Shown one piece after another: positions 1-8,966 of a DNA stretch of 55,105 nt. Location of the stretch: contig JAFXKH010000053.1 of NCBI GenBank assembly GCA_017531795.1, positions 1 to 55,105 of the forward strand, read 5' to 3'. Numbering within the stretch: the stretch's first letter is position 1; every line of letters starts with the position of its first letter. The position numbers were made by a program, and so were the translations under genes. The DNA comes from Clostridia bacterium (GTDB lineage: Bacteria > Bacillota > Clostridia > Christensenellales > Pumilibacteraceae). The notes under the pieces were generated by a model that was given only the letters and a program-made list of their open reading frames with translations, did no database searches and was not told the DNA's origin.

Positions 1-174
1 GTAGGGGATGAAGAATACGGAAGCGGAAGTAAATACGGCACCAGAGGACAACTTCTGCATGCTTACGAATTGACAATTAAACATCCCACGTCGAGTGAAG
101 AGATGACCTTTACTGCGCCTCTACCCGATTATTTTGAAAAAATACTTTCAACGCTTAGAAAAAAGGAAAAATAA
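1..174 (+). CDS. RluA-family pseudouridine synthase, C-terminal fragment
   Basis: The first frame is open from the window edge to a TAA at 172-174 and gives about 57 residues. The segment GTRGQLLHAYELTIKHP followed by FTAPLPDYF matches the extreme C-terminus of RluA/RluD-type 23S rRNA pseudouridine synthases, where a conserved LHA is followed by a beta strand and a short 'P.P..f' tail. These enzymes isomerise specific uridines in 23S rRNA. The catalytic Asp region lies outside the window, so the target site cannot be assigned. pyrB starts 2 bp after the stop, and its Shine-Dalgarno lies in the last codons of this gene, so the two are probably co-transcribed. Confidence 0.8.
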   Translation, partial: VGDEEYGSGSKYGTRGQLLHAYELTIKHPTSSEEMTFTAPLPDYFEKILSTLRKKEK

Positions 175-175
175 T

Positions 176-1090
176 ATGTTGCGAAAAAAAGACCTTCTCG
201 GACTAAAAGATCTTACCGTCGAAGAAATTGAATATATTCTTGATCATACTGCGGAAATGAAAGACGTACTTTTATCAAAAAATGCGATAGACAATCTTTC
301 CGACAAATGCGTTACTACGCTTTTTTATGAAAATAGTACGAGAACGCAAAACTCATTTTTACTTGCTTCGCAAATGCTTGGAGCAAAAACGCTGACCGTT
401 AACGTCGCAACTTCGTCGGTAAAAAAAGGCGAATCGCTCGTTGATACGGGAAAAACTCTTGATGCGTTGCTTACTGACGTAATAGTGATCAGACACTCAA
501 TGGCAGGCGCGCCCGAACTTCTTGCGAAAAACGTTAAAGCGAGCGTTATAAACGCGGGCGACGGTATGAACGAACATCCCACTCAGGCGCTTTTAGATAT
601 ATTTACTATGCGTGAAAAATTTGGAACTATAAAAGGTCTGAAAGTTACTTTGGTGGGTGACATAAAGCATTCGAGAGTGGCGAGAAGTAATTTTTGGGGA
701 TTAATCAAACTGGGCGCAGAAGTTTCCGTAGTCGGTCCGCAAACACTTTTGCCGAAGGGTATAAATGAACTTGGTTGCGAAGTATATACAGACATTGAAG
801 AAGCGATTATCGGCGCAAACGTAGTAATGGGACTTCGCTTACAACTTGAAAGACAAAAAAGCGGTCTGTTCCCCTCAAAATCTGAATACGCAGAACTGTT
901 TGCTGTGACTTCGGAAAAAATTGCAAATTGTTGTCCTGATGCGTTAGTAATGCACCCCGGTCCCGTAAACCGCGGAATAGAAATTGGTAGTGACGTTACT
1001 GACGGCGCAAACAGCGTAATAGAAGAACAGGTAACGAACGGCGTTGCAGTACGTATGGCGGTAATGGATATACTTGCAGGAGGCAGATAA
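176..1090 (+). CDS. pyrB: Aspartate carbamoyltransferase catalytic subunit
   Basis: Condenses carbamoyl phosphate with aspartate to carbamoyl-aspartate, the committed step of pyrimidine synthesis. The carbamoyl-phosphate loop STRT is near residue 54, SSVKKGESL near 80 carries the conserved lysine loop, HPTQ is near residue 134, and HPGPVNRG is in the aspartate domain. At 304 residues it is the usual length. The start at ATG 176 is chosen over an upstream in-frame ATG at 134 because AAGG lies about 9 nt upstream and the protein then begins MLRKKDLLGL as in the family. The residue after STRT is Gln where most homologues have Arg. No pyrI regulatory subunit follows. pyrC begins on the next base. 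Confidence 0.96.
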   Translation: MLRKKDLLGLKDLTVEEIEYILDHTAEMKDVLLSKNAIDNLSDKCVTTLFYENSTRTQNSFLLASQMLGAKTLTVNVATSSVKKGESLVDTGKTLDALLTDVIVIRHSMAGAPELLAKNVKASVINAGDGMNEHPTQALLDIFTMREKFGTIKGLKVTLVGDIKHSRVARSNFWGLIKLGAEVSVVGPQTLLPKGINELGCEVYTDIEEAIIGANVVMGLRLQLERQKSGLFPSKSEYAELFAVTSEKIANCCPDALVMHPGPVNRGIEIGSDVTDGANSVIEEQVTNGVAVRMAVMDILAGGR

Positions 1091-2350
1091 ATGAGTATAT
1101 TGATAAAGAACGGAAGAATAATTGACGATAGAGAATACTACGCGGACGTATATATAGAGCACGGCAGAATAATGAAAGTAGGTCAAAATCTTGACGTTTA
1201 CGCCGATAAAACGATAAATGCCGATGGTAAATACGTTTTTCCCGGACTTGTAGATATGCATTGTCACCTGCGTGAACCCGGTTTTGAAAATAAAGAAACG
1301 ATTGCGACAGGCAGTTATTCGGCTGTTTGCGGTGGATATACCACGATTGCCTGTATGCCCAATACCAATCCCGTTATTGATAGTCCTGCAATAGCACGAT
1401 ACGTTGCAATGCGCGGTCGTGAAGCAGGTTATGCCAGAGTATATCCTATCGGTTGTATTACCAAGGGACAGAAAGGCGAAGAACTTGCAGAAATCGGAAA
1501 AATGAAAGATGCAGGGATAGTTGCAATCAGCGACGACGGTCATCCCGTTATGAACAGTAGCGTTATGCGTAATGCTATGGAATATGCAAAAACGGTGGGA
1601 ATACTTATTCTCGATCATACCGAGGACGCAAATATCAGCGGTGACGGTGTAGTTAATGAAGGCGTTAACGCTACGATTGCAGGACTTCGTGGAATAAACA
1701 GATCGGCGGAAGAAATCGGTATTGCCAGAGATATAGTCCTTGCCGAGTCGCTTGACGCTAGCGTACACATCTGTCACGTATCTACGGCAGGAAGCGTACA
1801 GCTTATACGCGAAGCAAAGTCGCGCGGAGTAAAAATCACTTGCGAAACGTGTCCTCATTATTTTAGCGCAACGGATGAGGAAATACTTTCTTATAACACC
1901 AACGCTAAAATTAATCCGCCACTTCGGGAAATGTCCGACGTTGAAGCGATAATTGATGGAATAAAAGACGGTACGATAGACGTTATCGCAACCGATCACG
2001 CGCCACATACGAAGGGGGAAAAGAACCGAGAATTTGATCTTGCGCCCTTTGGCTCGGTTGGCTTTGAAACTGCGTTATCAGTAACCTTTACTTACTTGGT
2101 TGAAACGGGAGAAATCACTATGACCGATCTCGTGCGCATAATGAGCCATAAACCTTCCGAACTGCTTGGTTTCCCTGTAGTGCATATTAAACCCGGCACC
2201 ATTGCTGACCTCGTCATATTTGACCCTGATGAAAAATGGACGGTAAAGGCGAGTGAACTCGCAAGTAAGGGTAAAAACACAGTTTTTGACGGCTGGGAAC
2301 TCAGCGGTAAAGTGATAAATACCATCGTTGGTGGCGAAATTAAATATTAA
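1091..2350 (+). CDS. pyrC: Dihydroorotase, class I
   Basis: Zinc amidohydrolase that cyclises carbamoyl-aspartate to dihydroorotate. The metal-binding motif HCHLREPG lies near residues 57-64, a second conserved stretch ACMPNTNPV follows, and ATDHAPH in the C-terminal half carries the catalytic Asp. At 419 residues it fits the class I (PyrC/AllB-like) size. It starts immediately after the pyrB stop, with AGGAGG inside the last pyrB codons, so the two genes should be translationally linked. It sits second in the pyr operon, before pyrF. The main alternative, a hydantoinase or allantoinase, is excluded by the complete pyr context. Confidence 0.95.
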   Translation: MSILIKNGRIIDDREYYADVYIEHGRIMKVGQNLDVYADKTINADGKYVFPGLVDMHCHLREPGFENKETIATGSYSAVCGGYTTIACMPNTNPVIDSPAIARYVAMRGREAGYARVYPIGCITKGQKGEELAEIGKMKDAGIVAISDDGHPVMNSSVMRNAMEYAKTVGILILDHTEDANISGDGVVNEGVNATIAGLRGINRSAEEIGIARDIVLAESLDASVHICHVSTAGSVQLIREAKSRGVKITCETCPHYFSATDEEILSYNTNAKINPPLREMSDVEAIIDGIKDGTIDVIATDHAPHTKGEKNREFDLAPFGSVGFETALSVTFTYLVETGEITMTDLVRIMSHKPSELLGFPVVHIKPGTIADLVIFDPDEKWTVKASELASKGKNTVFDGWELSGKVINTIVGGEIKY

Positions 2351-2382
2351 ATTATAGAGAATAAATAATAAAGGATATAGAA

Positions 2383-3252
2383 ATGATTATTGACGAGCTC
2401 ATCAAAAAAATCAAAGAAACGGGTAATCCGAGCGTAATCGGTATTGATACTGCGCCTGAATATTTACCCAATTATGAAAAAGTTAAGGACGATCCCAGAG
2501 CGCTTGCTGAAAGCACGATTGAATTTAACGCGCGTATTATTGACAAAATTAAGAGAATAGTACCTGCCGTGAAGGTACAGATTGCTTATTACGAAGCTTG
2601 CGGGCTTCTTGGCATGACGGTATTTTCCGAAACGTTGAAATTTGCAAAAAATTCGGGTTTGCTCGTTATTGCGGATGCGAAGAGAAACGATATCGGCGCA
2701 ACGGCAAAACAGTATGCGCAGGCTTTTTCACAAGGTGATTTCGACAGTGATTTTCTTACCGTAAACGGTTATCTCGGCTCGGACGGAATTAAACCTTTCC
2801 TTGGAAAAGACGATAAGGGAATTTTTGCGCTCGTAAAGACTTCCAATCCTTCGGGCGGAGAATTACAAGACCTCAGACTTGACAACGGACTTGTCGTTTA
2901 TGAACAAATGGCAAAGCTCGTCAGCAATTGGGGAGCAGACTGCATAGGAGAATACGGATATTCCAACGTCGGCGCAGTCGTAGGCGCAACTTATCCTGAA
3001 CAAGCAAGACAACTTCGTTTATTAATGCCTCATACTTTCTTCCTCGTACCCGGTTACGGCGCTCAGGGCGGTGGGGCAAAAGGCGCAGTTGCAGGCTTTG
3101 ATGCAAACGGCGGTGGCGGAATAGTTAATTCCAGCCGTGGTATTATTTGCGCTTATAAACAGGATAAGTATAAGGGTATGGACTACGCAACGGCAGCCTA
3201 TAACGCTTCCGTGGATATGCGTGAAGATTTAATGGGGGCGCTGATAAAATAA
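2383..3252 (+). CDS. pyrF: Orotidine 5'-phosphate decarboxylase, long-type PyrF
   Basis: Decarboxylates OMP to UMP, the last step of the pathway. The motif DAKRNDIGATAKQYA (about residues 103-117) has the DxKxxDI catalytic network, and VPGYGAQGG near residue 225 is the phosphate-binding loop. At 289 residues it belongs to the longer PyrF type rather than the roughly 230-residue E. coli/B. subtilis type. AAGGATAT precedes the ATG. The stop overlaps the pyrK start by one base (TAATG), implying coupled translation. Confidence 0.93.
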   Translation: MIIDELIKKIKETGNPSVIGIDTAPEYLPNYEKVKDDPRALAESTIEFNARIIDKIKRIVPAVKVQIAYYEACGLLGMTVFSETLKFAKNSGLLVIADAKRNDIGATAKQYAQAFSQGDFDSDFLTVNGYLGSDGIKPFLGKDDKGIFALVKTSNPSGGELQDLRLDNGLVVYEQMAKLVSNWGADCIGEYGYSNVGAVVGATYPEQARQLRLLMPHTFFLVPGYGAQGGGAKGAVAGFDANGGGGIVNSSRGIICAYKQDKYKGMDYATAAYNASVDMREDLMGALIK

Positions 3253-4001
3253 TGAACGATTATTTTGGCGAAGTTTTAACGAACAAGGAAATTGCTCCCG
3301 GCGTATACCGTCTGGATATTATTATTTCGAAGCCTCTTCCTCATATAATTCCGGGGCAGTTCGCAATGCTTGAAATTCCAAGAGAAGACTGCATCTTACG
3401 TCGCCCACTTGGCATATGTTCAGCGAAGAATAACGTAATATCTTTTGTTTATCAAGTGAAAGGAGAAGGTACTCAATCCTTAACGCGCCTGGAAAAAGGT
3501 GATAAAATGAAAGTCCTTCTTCCGCTTGGCAACGGTTTTCCGAATTTGAAAGCCAATAACATTGCTCTCGTTGGCGGGGGCTTGGGCGTAGTTCCTCTTT
3601 ATGCCGTTGCAGAAAAATCCGATTGCAATCTTTCTGTTTATAACGGTTTCTCTTCAAAAGAAAATTCAATTCTTACCCAAGATTTTGAAAAGTTTGGCAG
3701 AGTCGTGCTTTGTACTGACGACGGTTCGGCAGGTTATCACGGTTATCCCGTCAACGCATTGGAAGAGGATATAAAAAAGGGTTATAAGCCGGACGTAATT
3801 TTTTGCTGTGGTCCCGAGCCTTTGATGAAAGCGGTAAAAAATTTGGGCGCACGCTATGAAATATTGACTTATTTATCTCTTGAACAGAGAATGGGGTGCG
3901 GTGTTGGCGCATGTCTTACTTGCACGTGTAAGGTGGCAGGATCGAATAAACGCGTATGTAAAGACGGTCCTGTGTTCTGTTCTACGGAGGTATTTGAATG
4001 A
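3252..4001 (+). CDS. pyrK: Dihydroorotate dehydrogenase B electron-transfer subunit
   Basis: FAD and [2Fe-2S] subunit that passes electrons between PyrD and NAD+. The FAD-binding segment is visible as RRPLGICS (about residues 50-57), followed by a nucleotide-binding stretch with GGGLG. The C-terminal cluster motif MGCGVGACLTCTC, plus a later Cys after CKDGPVF, supplies the four iron-sulfur ligands. At 249 residues the length is typical. Start and stop overlap pyrF and pyrD by 1 and 4 bases (ATGA), the tight packing expected for a PyrK2-PyrD2 heterotetramer. Its presence shows that orotate is made with NAD+ rather than quinone, which fits an anaerobe. Confidence 0.95.
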   Translation: MNDYFGEVLTNKEIAPGVYRLDIIISKPLPHIIPGQFAMLEIPREDCILRRPLGICSAKNNVISFVYQVKGEGTQSLTRLEKGDKMKVLLPLGNGFPNLKANNIALVGGGLGVVPLYAVAEKSDCNLSVYNGFSSKENSILTQDFEKFGRVVLCTDDGSAGYHGYPVNALEEDIKKGYKPDVIFCCGPEPLMKAVKNLGARYEILTYLSLEQRMGCGVGACLTCTCKVAGSNKRVCKDGPVFCSTEVFE

Positions 4002-4903
4002 AAACAGCAGTCAATCTTTGTGGCGTAGACTTCAAAAATCCAATTATCGCTGCTTCGGGAACTTTTGGTTTCGGACGGGAATATAACGAATTTTATGATG
4101 TTGGCGTGTTGGGTGGTATTTCATCAAAGGGTTTGACTCTTTTGCCCAGAGAAGGAAATTCGGGTGTTCGTATAGCCGAAACGAAAAGCGGAATATTGAA
4201 CTGCGTTGGACTGCAAAATCCCGGAGTCGAAGCGTTTATAAAAAACGAAATTCCTTTTATGCGTTCAACGGGGGCTGTTGTTATTGCTAATGCCGCCGGC
4301 TCAACTCTTTACGATTACGAACAAATATGTGAAAGATTATCTGATGCCGACGTAGATATGGTCGAACTTAACATCAGTTGTCCCAACGTCAAAAACGGCG
4401 GTATGGCGTTCGGCGTTTTGCCCGAAACGGTAGAAGAAGTTACAAAAGTCGCAAAAAAACGTTGTAAACACCCTTTAATAATAAAATTAACCCCTAACGT
4501 TGCAAATATAGCAGATAATGCTCGCGCGGCAGAGGCAGGTGGCGCGGATGCCGTGTCGCTTATAAATACTCTCACGGGTATGGCTGTGGATCTCTATTCT
4601 CGCAGACCTGTACTCGGTAACGTAACGGGTGGTATGAGCGGACCGTGCGTTAAGCCCATTGCTCTTCGTATGGTAAGACAAGTATATAAAGCAATTAATA
4701 TTCCCATTATTGGCTTAGGCGGTATTACGTCTGCGCGTGACGTATTGGAGTTTATGCTTTGCGGAGCAACAGCGGTTCAGGTGGGAACTGCAAACATATC
4801 CGATCCGTACGCTTGTTATCGTATCATAAACGACTTGACAAAAGAAATGCAGAAGTGTAAAATAAATGATATAAACGAAATAATCGGTAAATTATTGGAT
4901 TAA
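3998..4903 (+). CDS. pyrD: Dihydroorotate dehydrogenase, class 1B catalytic subunit
   Basis: Oxidises dihydroorotate to orotate using FMN. NISCPNVKNGG carries the class 1B active-site Cys. LINTLTGMAVDLYSRRP and GLGGITSARDVLEFMLCGATAVQVGT are family signatures for substrate and FMN-phosphate binding. At 301 residues the length is normal. It partners with PyrK, encoded just upstream with an ATGA overlap. pyrE follows after 22 bp with its own AGGTGA ribosome-binding site. Confidence 0.96.
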   Translation: MKTAVNLCGVDFKNPIIAASGTFGFGREYNEFYDVGVLGGISSKGLTLLPREGNSGVRIAETKSGILNCVGLQNPGVEAFIKNEIPFMRSTGAVVIANAAGSTLYDYEQICERLSDADVDMVELNISCPNVKNGGMAFGVLPETVEEVTKVAKKRCKHPLIIKLTPNVANIADNARAAEAGGADAVSLINTLTGMAVDLYSRRPVLGNVTGGMSGPCVKPIALRMVRQVYKAINIPIIGLGGITSARDVLEFMLCGATAVQVGTANISDPYACYRIINDLTKEMQKCKINDINEIIGKLLD

Positions 4904-4925
4904 AAATAAAAATAGGTGAAATAAT

Positions 4926-5498
4926 ATGACTGATAAAGAAGTACTCAATGCTTATGAAAGAACGGGAGGCGTGCTTAAAGGCCATTTCCTCCTTACGAGT
5001 GGTAGACACTCCGATACGTATATGCAGAGCGCAAAACTTTTCGTGCATCCCGACGAAGCGGAAAAAATAGTTGCGGCTCTTGCTGAAAAAGTCAAGGACT
5101 ACAAAGCGGACATGGTAGTTTCTCCTGCTGTCGGCGGAATTATTCTTGGTTATGAACTTGCTCGTCAACTTGGAGTAACGAACATCTTTGCTGAAAGAGA
5201 AAACGGCGCAATGACGCTCAGACGAGGTTTCGCGCTTGAAAAAGGGATGAAAGTTATTGTAGTCGAGGACGTCGTTACTACGGGAGGTAGCGTAAAAGAA
5301 GTTATTGCGCTTTGTAAAGAACTTGGCGCAGATGTAGTAGCTTGCGCAAGCGTAGTTGACAGATCAAACGGTAAGGTTGAGTTTGACGTTCCTTACGTTC
5401 CGCTTCTTTCGATGGAAGTAAAGAGTTGGGAACCTGCGGACTGTCCTCTCTGCAAAGCGGGAGCAGACGCTCCGTATAAACCGGGTAGTAGAAAATAA
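4926..5498 (+). CDS. pyrE: Orotate phosphoribosyltransferase
   Basis: Transfers the phosphoribosyl group of PRPP to orotate, giving OMP. The PRPP motif VIVVEDVVTTGGS lies near residues 114-126, and the substrate loop with GRHSDTYMQ is near residue 26. The C-terminus carries DCPLCKAG, a small Cys pair typical of the clostridial/archaeal-type short PyrE. At 190 residues the length fits. It is the last recognised enzyme of the pyr operon. carAB and pyrR are not in the window, so attenuation by PyrR cannot be judged here. Confidence 0.94.
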   Translation: MTDKEVLNAYERTGGVLKGHFLLTSGRHSDTYMQSAKLFVHPDEAEKIVAALAEKVKDYKADMVVSPAVGGIILGYELARQLGVTNIFAERENGAMTLRRGFALEKGMKVIVVEDVVTTGGSVKEVIALCKELGADVVACASVVDRSNGKVEFDVPYVPLLSMEVKSWEPADCPLCKAGADAPYKPGSRK

Positions 5499-5500
5499 TT

Positions 5501-5803
5501 ATGGATAATAAATATTTTTCGTCATTTTCATTACGTCACGTATGCGACTTAACTCTCGTTGTCGGCGCGGTATTTCTGCTTGTAGGAATATTTGTCTCGC
5601 CAATTTGGGTTTCTATCGTAGGTTATTCGCTGTTTATAATCGGAGCAGGGCTTTCTGTGGTTCGAGCGATAATTGCAATAACTAAGGTAGTAAGCAAAAA
5701 ATCTCCCGAATTCCGTAACGCCATTATCAATATGGTAATTATGATAATCGTATTGGGGCTGTCCGTATTCGGTCTTGTGTATAATATCGTAGTAATGGCG
5801 TAA
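5501..5803 (+). CDS. Small membrane protein of unknown function
   Basis: A 100-residue protein starting 2 bp after pyrE. Three hydrophobic stretches (about residues 14-33, 36-56 and 74-97) suggest a small polytopic membrane protein. No catalytic motif is recognised. It ends just before a strong terminator, so it is the last gene of the pyr transcript. Its Shine-Dalgarno is weak (GTAGTAGAAAAT before the ATG), so translation probably depends on readthrough coupling from pyrE. A role in pyrimidine metabolism would be guilt by association only. Confidence 0.7.
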   Translation: MDNKYFSSFSLRHVCDLTLVVGAVFLLVGIFVSPIWVSIVGYSLFIIGAGLSVVRAIIAITKVVSKKSPEFRNAIINMVIMIIVLGLSVFGLVYNIVVMA

Positions 5804-5815
5804 ACTCTATACGTA

Positions 5816-5847
5816 AAAATCTTCTCACTTTTATGTGAGAAGATTTT
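5816..5847. terminator. Two-way intrinsic terminator between pyr operon and rqcH
   Basis: A perfect 13-bp stem (5816-5828 with 5835-5847) around a 6-nt loop. The core is ATCTTCTCAC paired with GTGAGAAGAT, flanked by A and T runs, so it works in both directions. It closes the plus-strand pyr operon and the minus-strand rqcH gene, whose stop is at 5853. Confidence 0.9.
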
Positions 5848-5852
5848 TTGCT

Positions 5853-7490
5853 TTAATCTTTATTGGTGGGCGGAGTAGGTTTTACGTATACCGTTTTTGC
5901 GCCAAAATAATCAACCTTGCCCGGAACTGCGCCCCTTTTTTTGTGTACGTTTTTTGCTTTCGTATAATCAACGGGAACGCTTTCAGATAATCTTGCTTTT
6001 GAGAAAAAGGCGGTAAGTCCTGCTACTTTAATAATGGTGGAGTAGGGCACTTCTTTGCCTCGCGTTTTTACGATGACATGACTACCGTGAAAACCTTGCG
6101 TATGCAACCATAAGTCATCTCCTCGCGCTTCTTTCGTTATTCTGTCGTTCTGTACGTTGCTTTTACCGATCAAGACTTCAAATCCGTCGACATCAAACTT
6201 TCTCGGCTCGCTAACAACGACTTTGCGTTTGGACTTCTGTTTTACCAAATATCCTGTTTCTTCCAACTCGTTTTCGATTTCTCGTACGTCATCTTCGTTT
6301 TGGCAGAGAGAAAGAGCGGTCTCAATGCTTTCAAGGTAATCAATAGCGACGTTTGTTTGTTCAATTTGCGTTTCCAGACTGCTTATAGTTCGCTTTTTCT
6401 TTTGGTAACGCTTGAAGTGTTTTGAAGCGTCTTCTTGTGGCGTGGATTCGGTAAGCAGAATTTTAATTTCTGTTCCGTCGTACCAATTATCTGCAATAAG
6501 ATAAGTGTCGCCCCGATTTATCTTATATAGATTTGCCGTTATCAGTTCGCCGAGTATACGTTCGTTTTCATAGTCCTTTGCATTTTCAAAGTCACGTATA
6601 AACGCTCCTAATTTCTTGCGTTGTTTTTCCAGAGATGAAGTTAAAACTCTTTTTACGTAAACGGATAAGGCGTCTGTACTGGAATTTGCTGTTAGCGTTA
6701 AATAATATTCGTCCATTGCCTTTGATATGGAAGGAAAAACTTTATATTCTTCCGTTTTGCTTGCATAAGGCCGAAAAGAAAAGTCGATAGGTTTTTCGTT
6801 GTCATAGTATACTACGGGATTTATGGGCAGAGAAAGAAACTCTTGCGCGCTTTTTGCGAAATTAGTATTGCTTGTAAGCATGATTATTTCTTTCGCGGTG
6901 GACGATGCCATACCTTTGAGATGTTTTACAAGAGTGGCGGGGCAATCTTTATGCAAGCTAAAAATTTCATTTGCGTTATCATCAGTAGGGAAAGGCTTTT
7001 CGTCGTTTGGGAACTTATATTCTATGCCCGGCATAATGGGGCGCGATTCGTCCAGCGGTACGTGTTTTAAGGCTTCTGTAATGCGAAAATTTTCATCCGT
7101 TACGACGACGTTGGAATATTTGCCCATAATTTCCACTATCAATATTCTCTTATATTCTTCTCCAAGATCACCGCGCGCCGTGATTCTGAACACGAGTATT
7201 CTTTCAAAAGGCTGACTTTCCACGCTTTCAATGATACCGCCTCCGATATGACGGCGAAGATGCAGGCAAAAGGATAGCGGAGTTTCGGTTGAAGAAATAC
7301 GCTTTTCGCTTAAATAACATCGGGGTGATGTTGATGCAGTTATTAACAGATTGCGAGTTTCTCCTTTTGCTCGCACGAAAATCATGAGCGAGGTTTTATC
7401 GCTCATTACGATTTTATCTATCCGTCCGCCCGATAGGATTGCGTTTAATTCTTCCGCAAGAAATTTATAGTTTACTGCATCTGCCGGCAT
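5853..7490 (-). CDS. rqcH: RqcH (NFACT) ribosome quality-control factor
   Basis: Bacterial Rqc2/NEMF homologue, often annotated as a fibronectin-binding protein. RqcH binds stalled 50S-peptidyl-tRNA complexes and directs addition of C-terminal alanine tails. It has an NFACT-N domain (residues about 5-200, including EIMGKYSNVVV), a central helical and coiled-coil part (about 270-410), and a C-terminal NFACT-R domain with the signature DDLWLHTQGFHGSHVIVKT. At 545 residues it is close to the family norm. The ATG has GGAG 6-9 nt upstream, and its own sigma-A-type promoter lies just before it. It is convergent with the pyr operon and divergent from tig. Confidence 0.92.
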   Translation of the reverse strand: MPADAVNYKFLAEELNAILSGGRIDKIVMSDKTSLMIFVRAKGETRNLLITASTSPRCYLSEKRISSTETPLSFCLHLRRHIGGGIIESVESQPFERILVFRITARGDLGEEYKRILIVEIMGKYSNVVVTDENFRITEALKHVPLDESRPIMPGIEYKFPNDEKPFPTDDNANEIFSLHKDCPATLVKHLKGMASSTAKEIIMLTSNTNFAKSAQEFLSLPINPVVYYDNEKPIDFSFRPYASKTEEYKVFPSISKAMDEYYLTLTANSSTDALSVYVKRVLTSSLEKQRKKLGAFIRDFENAKDYENERILGELITANLYKINRGDTYLIADNWYDGTEIKILLTESTPQEDASKHFKRYQKKKRTISSLETQIEQTNVAIDYLESIETALSLCQNEDDVREIENELEETGYLVKQKSKRKVVVSEPRKFDVDGFEVLIGKSNVQNDRITKEARGDDLWLHTQGFHGSHVIVKTRGKEVPYSTIIKVAGLTAFFSKARLSESVPVDYTKAKNVHKKRGAVPGKVDYFGAKTVYVKPTPPTNKD

Positions 7491-7507
7491 AAGTTACTCC
7501 TACGTAT

Positions 7508-7536
7508 ATTTTATTATAAAAATGAAAAAAAGTAAA
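7508..7536 (-). promoter_or_regulatory. Sigma-A-type promoter of rqcH
   Basis: On the minus strand, TTTACT (7536-7531) and TAAAAT (7513-7508) are separated by 17 nt and lie 18 nt upstream of the rqcH ATG. The match to TTGACA/TATAAT is 4/6 and 5/6. It is assigned by consensus and spacing only. Confidence 0.6.
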
Positions 7537-7598
7537 CGATTTCACTTGCGATATAACGAATTTATTTATCGGGTGTCGTCAAAAATGTCCTTAAATAT

Positions 7599-7627
7599 TT
7601 GACAATATTTCTAGATTATGTTAAAGT
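7599..7627 (+). promoter_or_regulatory. Sigma-A-type promoter of tig
   Basis: A perfect TTGACA (7599-7604), a 17-nt spacer and TAAAGT (7622-7627), about 50 nt upstream of the tig ATG. The site lies where an over-long reading frame would otherwise place the tig start, which supports the downstream ATG at 7677. Confidence 0.7.
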
Positions 7628-7676
7628 ATTACCTGTTATTTTAATATGTTTTGATAAAAATGCCAAAGGAGCAGAA

Positions 7677-8966
7677 ATGAAGTACACGTTTAGTAAAGAG
7701 AATAGTGAAATCAGCGTAAAGTTTAAAACTACCGCGACTGAGTGGGACAATGCCGTAATTAAGGCGTATCAGGAAACGAAGGGAAAGTATAAAGTACCCG
7801 GCTTCCGTCAGGGACGCGCGCCCAAACACGTTATTGAGAGTATGTACGGCGTAGGCGTATTTGCCGACGATGCTATGGATATTCTTATTCAAGAGAGTTA
7901 TGAACTCTTCCTTAAAGAAAATGAAGAAATAATGCCTCTTGACCGTCCTTCTGTCGCAATAGATAAGTTTGACGGAAAGACCTTGGCTTTTACGATTAAA
8001 TTCCCCGTAACTCCCGACGTCGTTCTCGCTGATTATAAAGGCGTTGAAGTAGAAGAAGCAGTTTACGAAGTAAACGACGATCAGGTAGAGCAAGAGCTTA
8101 AACGCGTTCTTGAACGTTCTGCGCGTAATGAAGAAAAGGACGGTCCTGCCGAGGAAGGCGATACCGTAAATCTTGATTATAGCGGTAGCGTTGATGGTGT
8201 TAAATTTGACGGCGGTACGGCTGAAAAATACAATCTCGTACTTGGCTCGCATACCTTTATACCCGGTTTTGAGGAACAGCTTATAGGCGTTAGCAAGGGT
8301 GAAGAAAAGGACGTTAACGTCAAGTTCCCCGAAGAATATCACGCCGATAATCTCAAAGGTAAAGACGCTGTTTTTGCATGCAAAGTCAACAGCGTTTCCA
8401 AGAAGGTTCTCCCTGAAATGAACGACGAGTGGGTGAAGGACGTTTCTGAGTTCGATACTCTTGCCGATTATAAAAACAGCATTAAAGAGCGTCTTGTAAA
8501 ACAGGCAACCAGTCGCGCTCGTACCGAAAATGAGAATAACGTTATAAACGCTATCGTAGAAAAGTCATCTGCAGATATTCCTGAAGTATTGATTCAATCC
8601 TATCTTGACGATATGCTTCGTGATATGGAAATGCGTATGTATTATCAAGGTATGAAACTTGAAGACTACTTTAAGTATACCGGTACTACGGTTGATGATT
8701 TCCGCAAGGAACGTCATGACGAAGCAAAGCGTGGCGCGCTTACCAGACTTTGCCTTGAAGAGATTATCAAGCGTGAAAATATCGTAGCAACCGATGAAGA
8801 AGCAGAAGCAAAATATGCAGAAAGCATGCCTGCGCCCAAAGAGGGAGAGGAAATTCGCAAGCCCGACGAAAGAGAACTTTCGTATCTCAAAAATGAAATA
8901 GTTATGAATAAACTTCTTAATATGCTTATCGAGAACGCAAAATTCGTATCTAAGGCAACCGAATAA
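7677..8966 (+). CDS. tig: Trigger factor
   Basis: Ribosome-bound chaperone with peptidyl-prolyl isomerase activity. The N-terminal ribosome-binding domain has the tunnel-exit signature PGFRQGRAPKHVIE (about residues 41-54), followed by an FKBP-like domain (about 150-240, with DYSGSVDG) and a helical C-terminal domain. At 429 residues the length is standard. ATG 7677 is chosen because AAAGGAG lies 7 nt upstream and the promoter occupies the region of the upstream TTG at 7599. The reading frame continues past the TAA at 8964-8966 for 19 more Lys/Ala-rich codons, described separately. clpP and clpX follow, the usual Firmicutes order. Confidence 0.95.
   Translation: MKYTFSKENSEISVKFKTTATEWDNAVIKAYQETKGKYKVPGFRQGRAPKHVIESMYGVGVFADDAMDILIQESYELFLKENEEIMPLDRPSVAIDKFDGKTLAFTIKFPVTPDVVLADYKGVEVEEAVYEVNDDQVEQELKRVLERSARNEEKDGPAEEGDTVNLDYSGSVDGVKFDGGTAEKYNLVLGSHTFIPGFEEQLIGVSKGEEKDVNVKFPEEYHADNLKGKDAVFACKVNSVSKKVLPEMNDEWVKDVSEFDTLADYKNSIKERLVKQATSRARTENENNVINAIVEKSSADIPEVLIQSYLDDMLRDMEMRMYYQGMKLEDYFKYTGTTVDDFRKERHDEAKRGALTRLCLEEIIKRENIVATDEEAEAKYAESMPAPKEGEEIRKPDERELSYLKNEIVMNKLLNMLIENAKFVSKATE

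Noticed and set aside
944..2008. 354-codon open frame on the minus strand across pyrB/pyrC
   Set aside because: Exactly overlies two well-supported plus-strand genes; the translation is rich in Tyr, Cys, Phe and Arg with no motif, a shadow of the coding strand.
7599..7676. Upstream TTG extension of tig
   Set aside because: The extra 26 residues are hydrophobic, unlike the family, and the DNA is a TTGACA-17-TAAAGT promoter; ATG 7677 has a proper ribosome-binding site.
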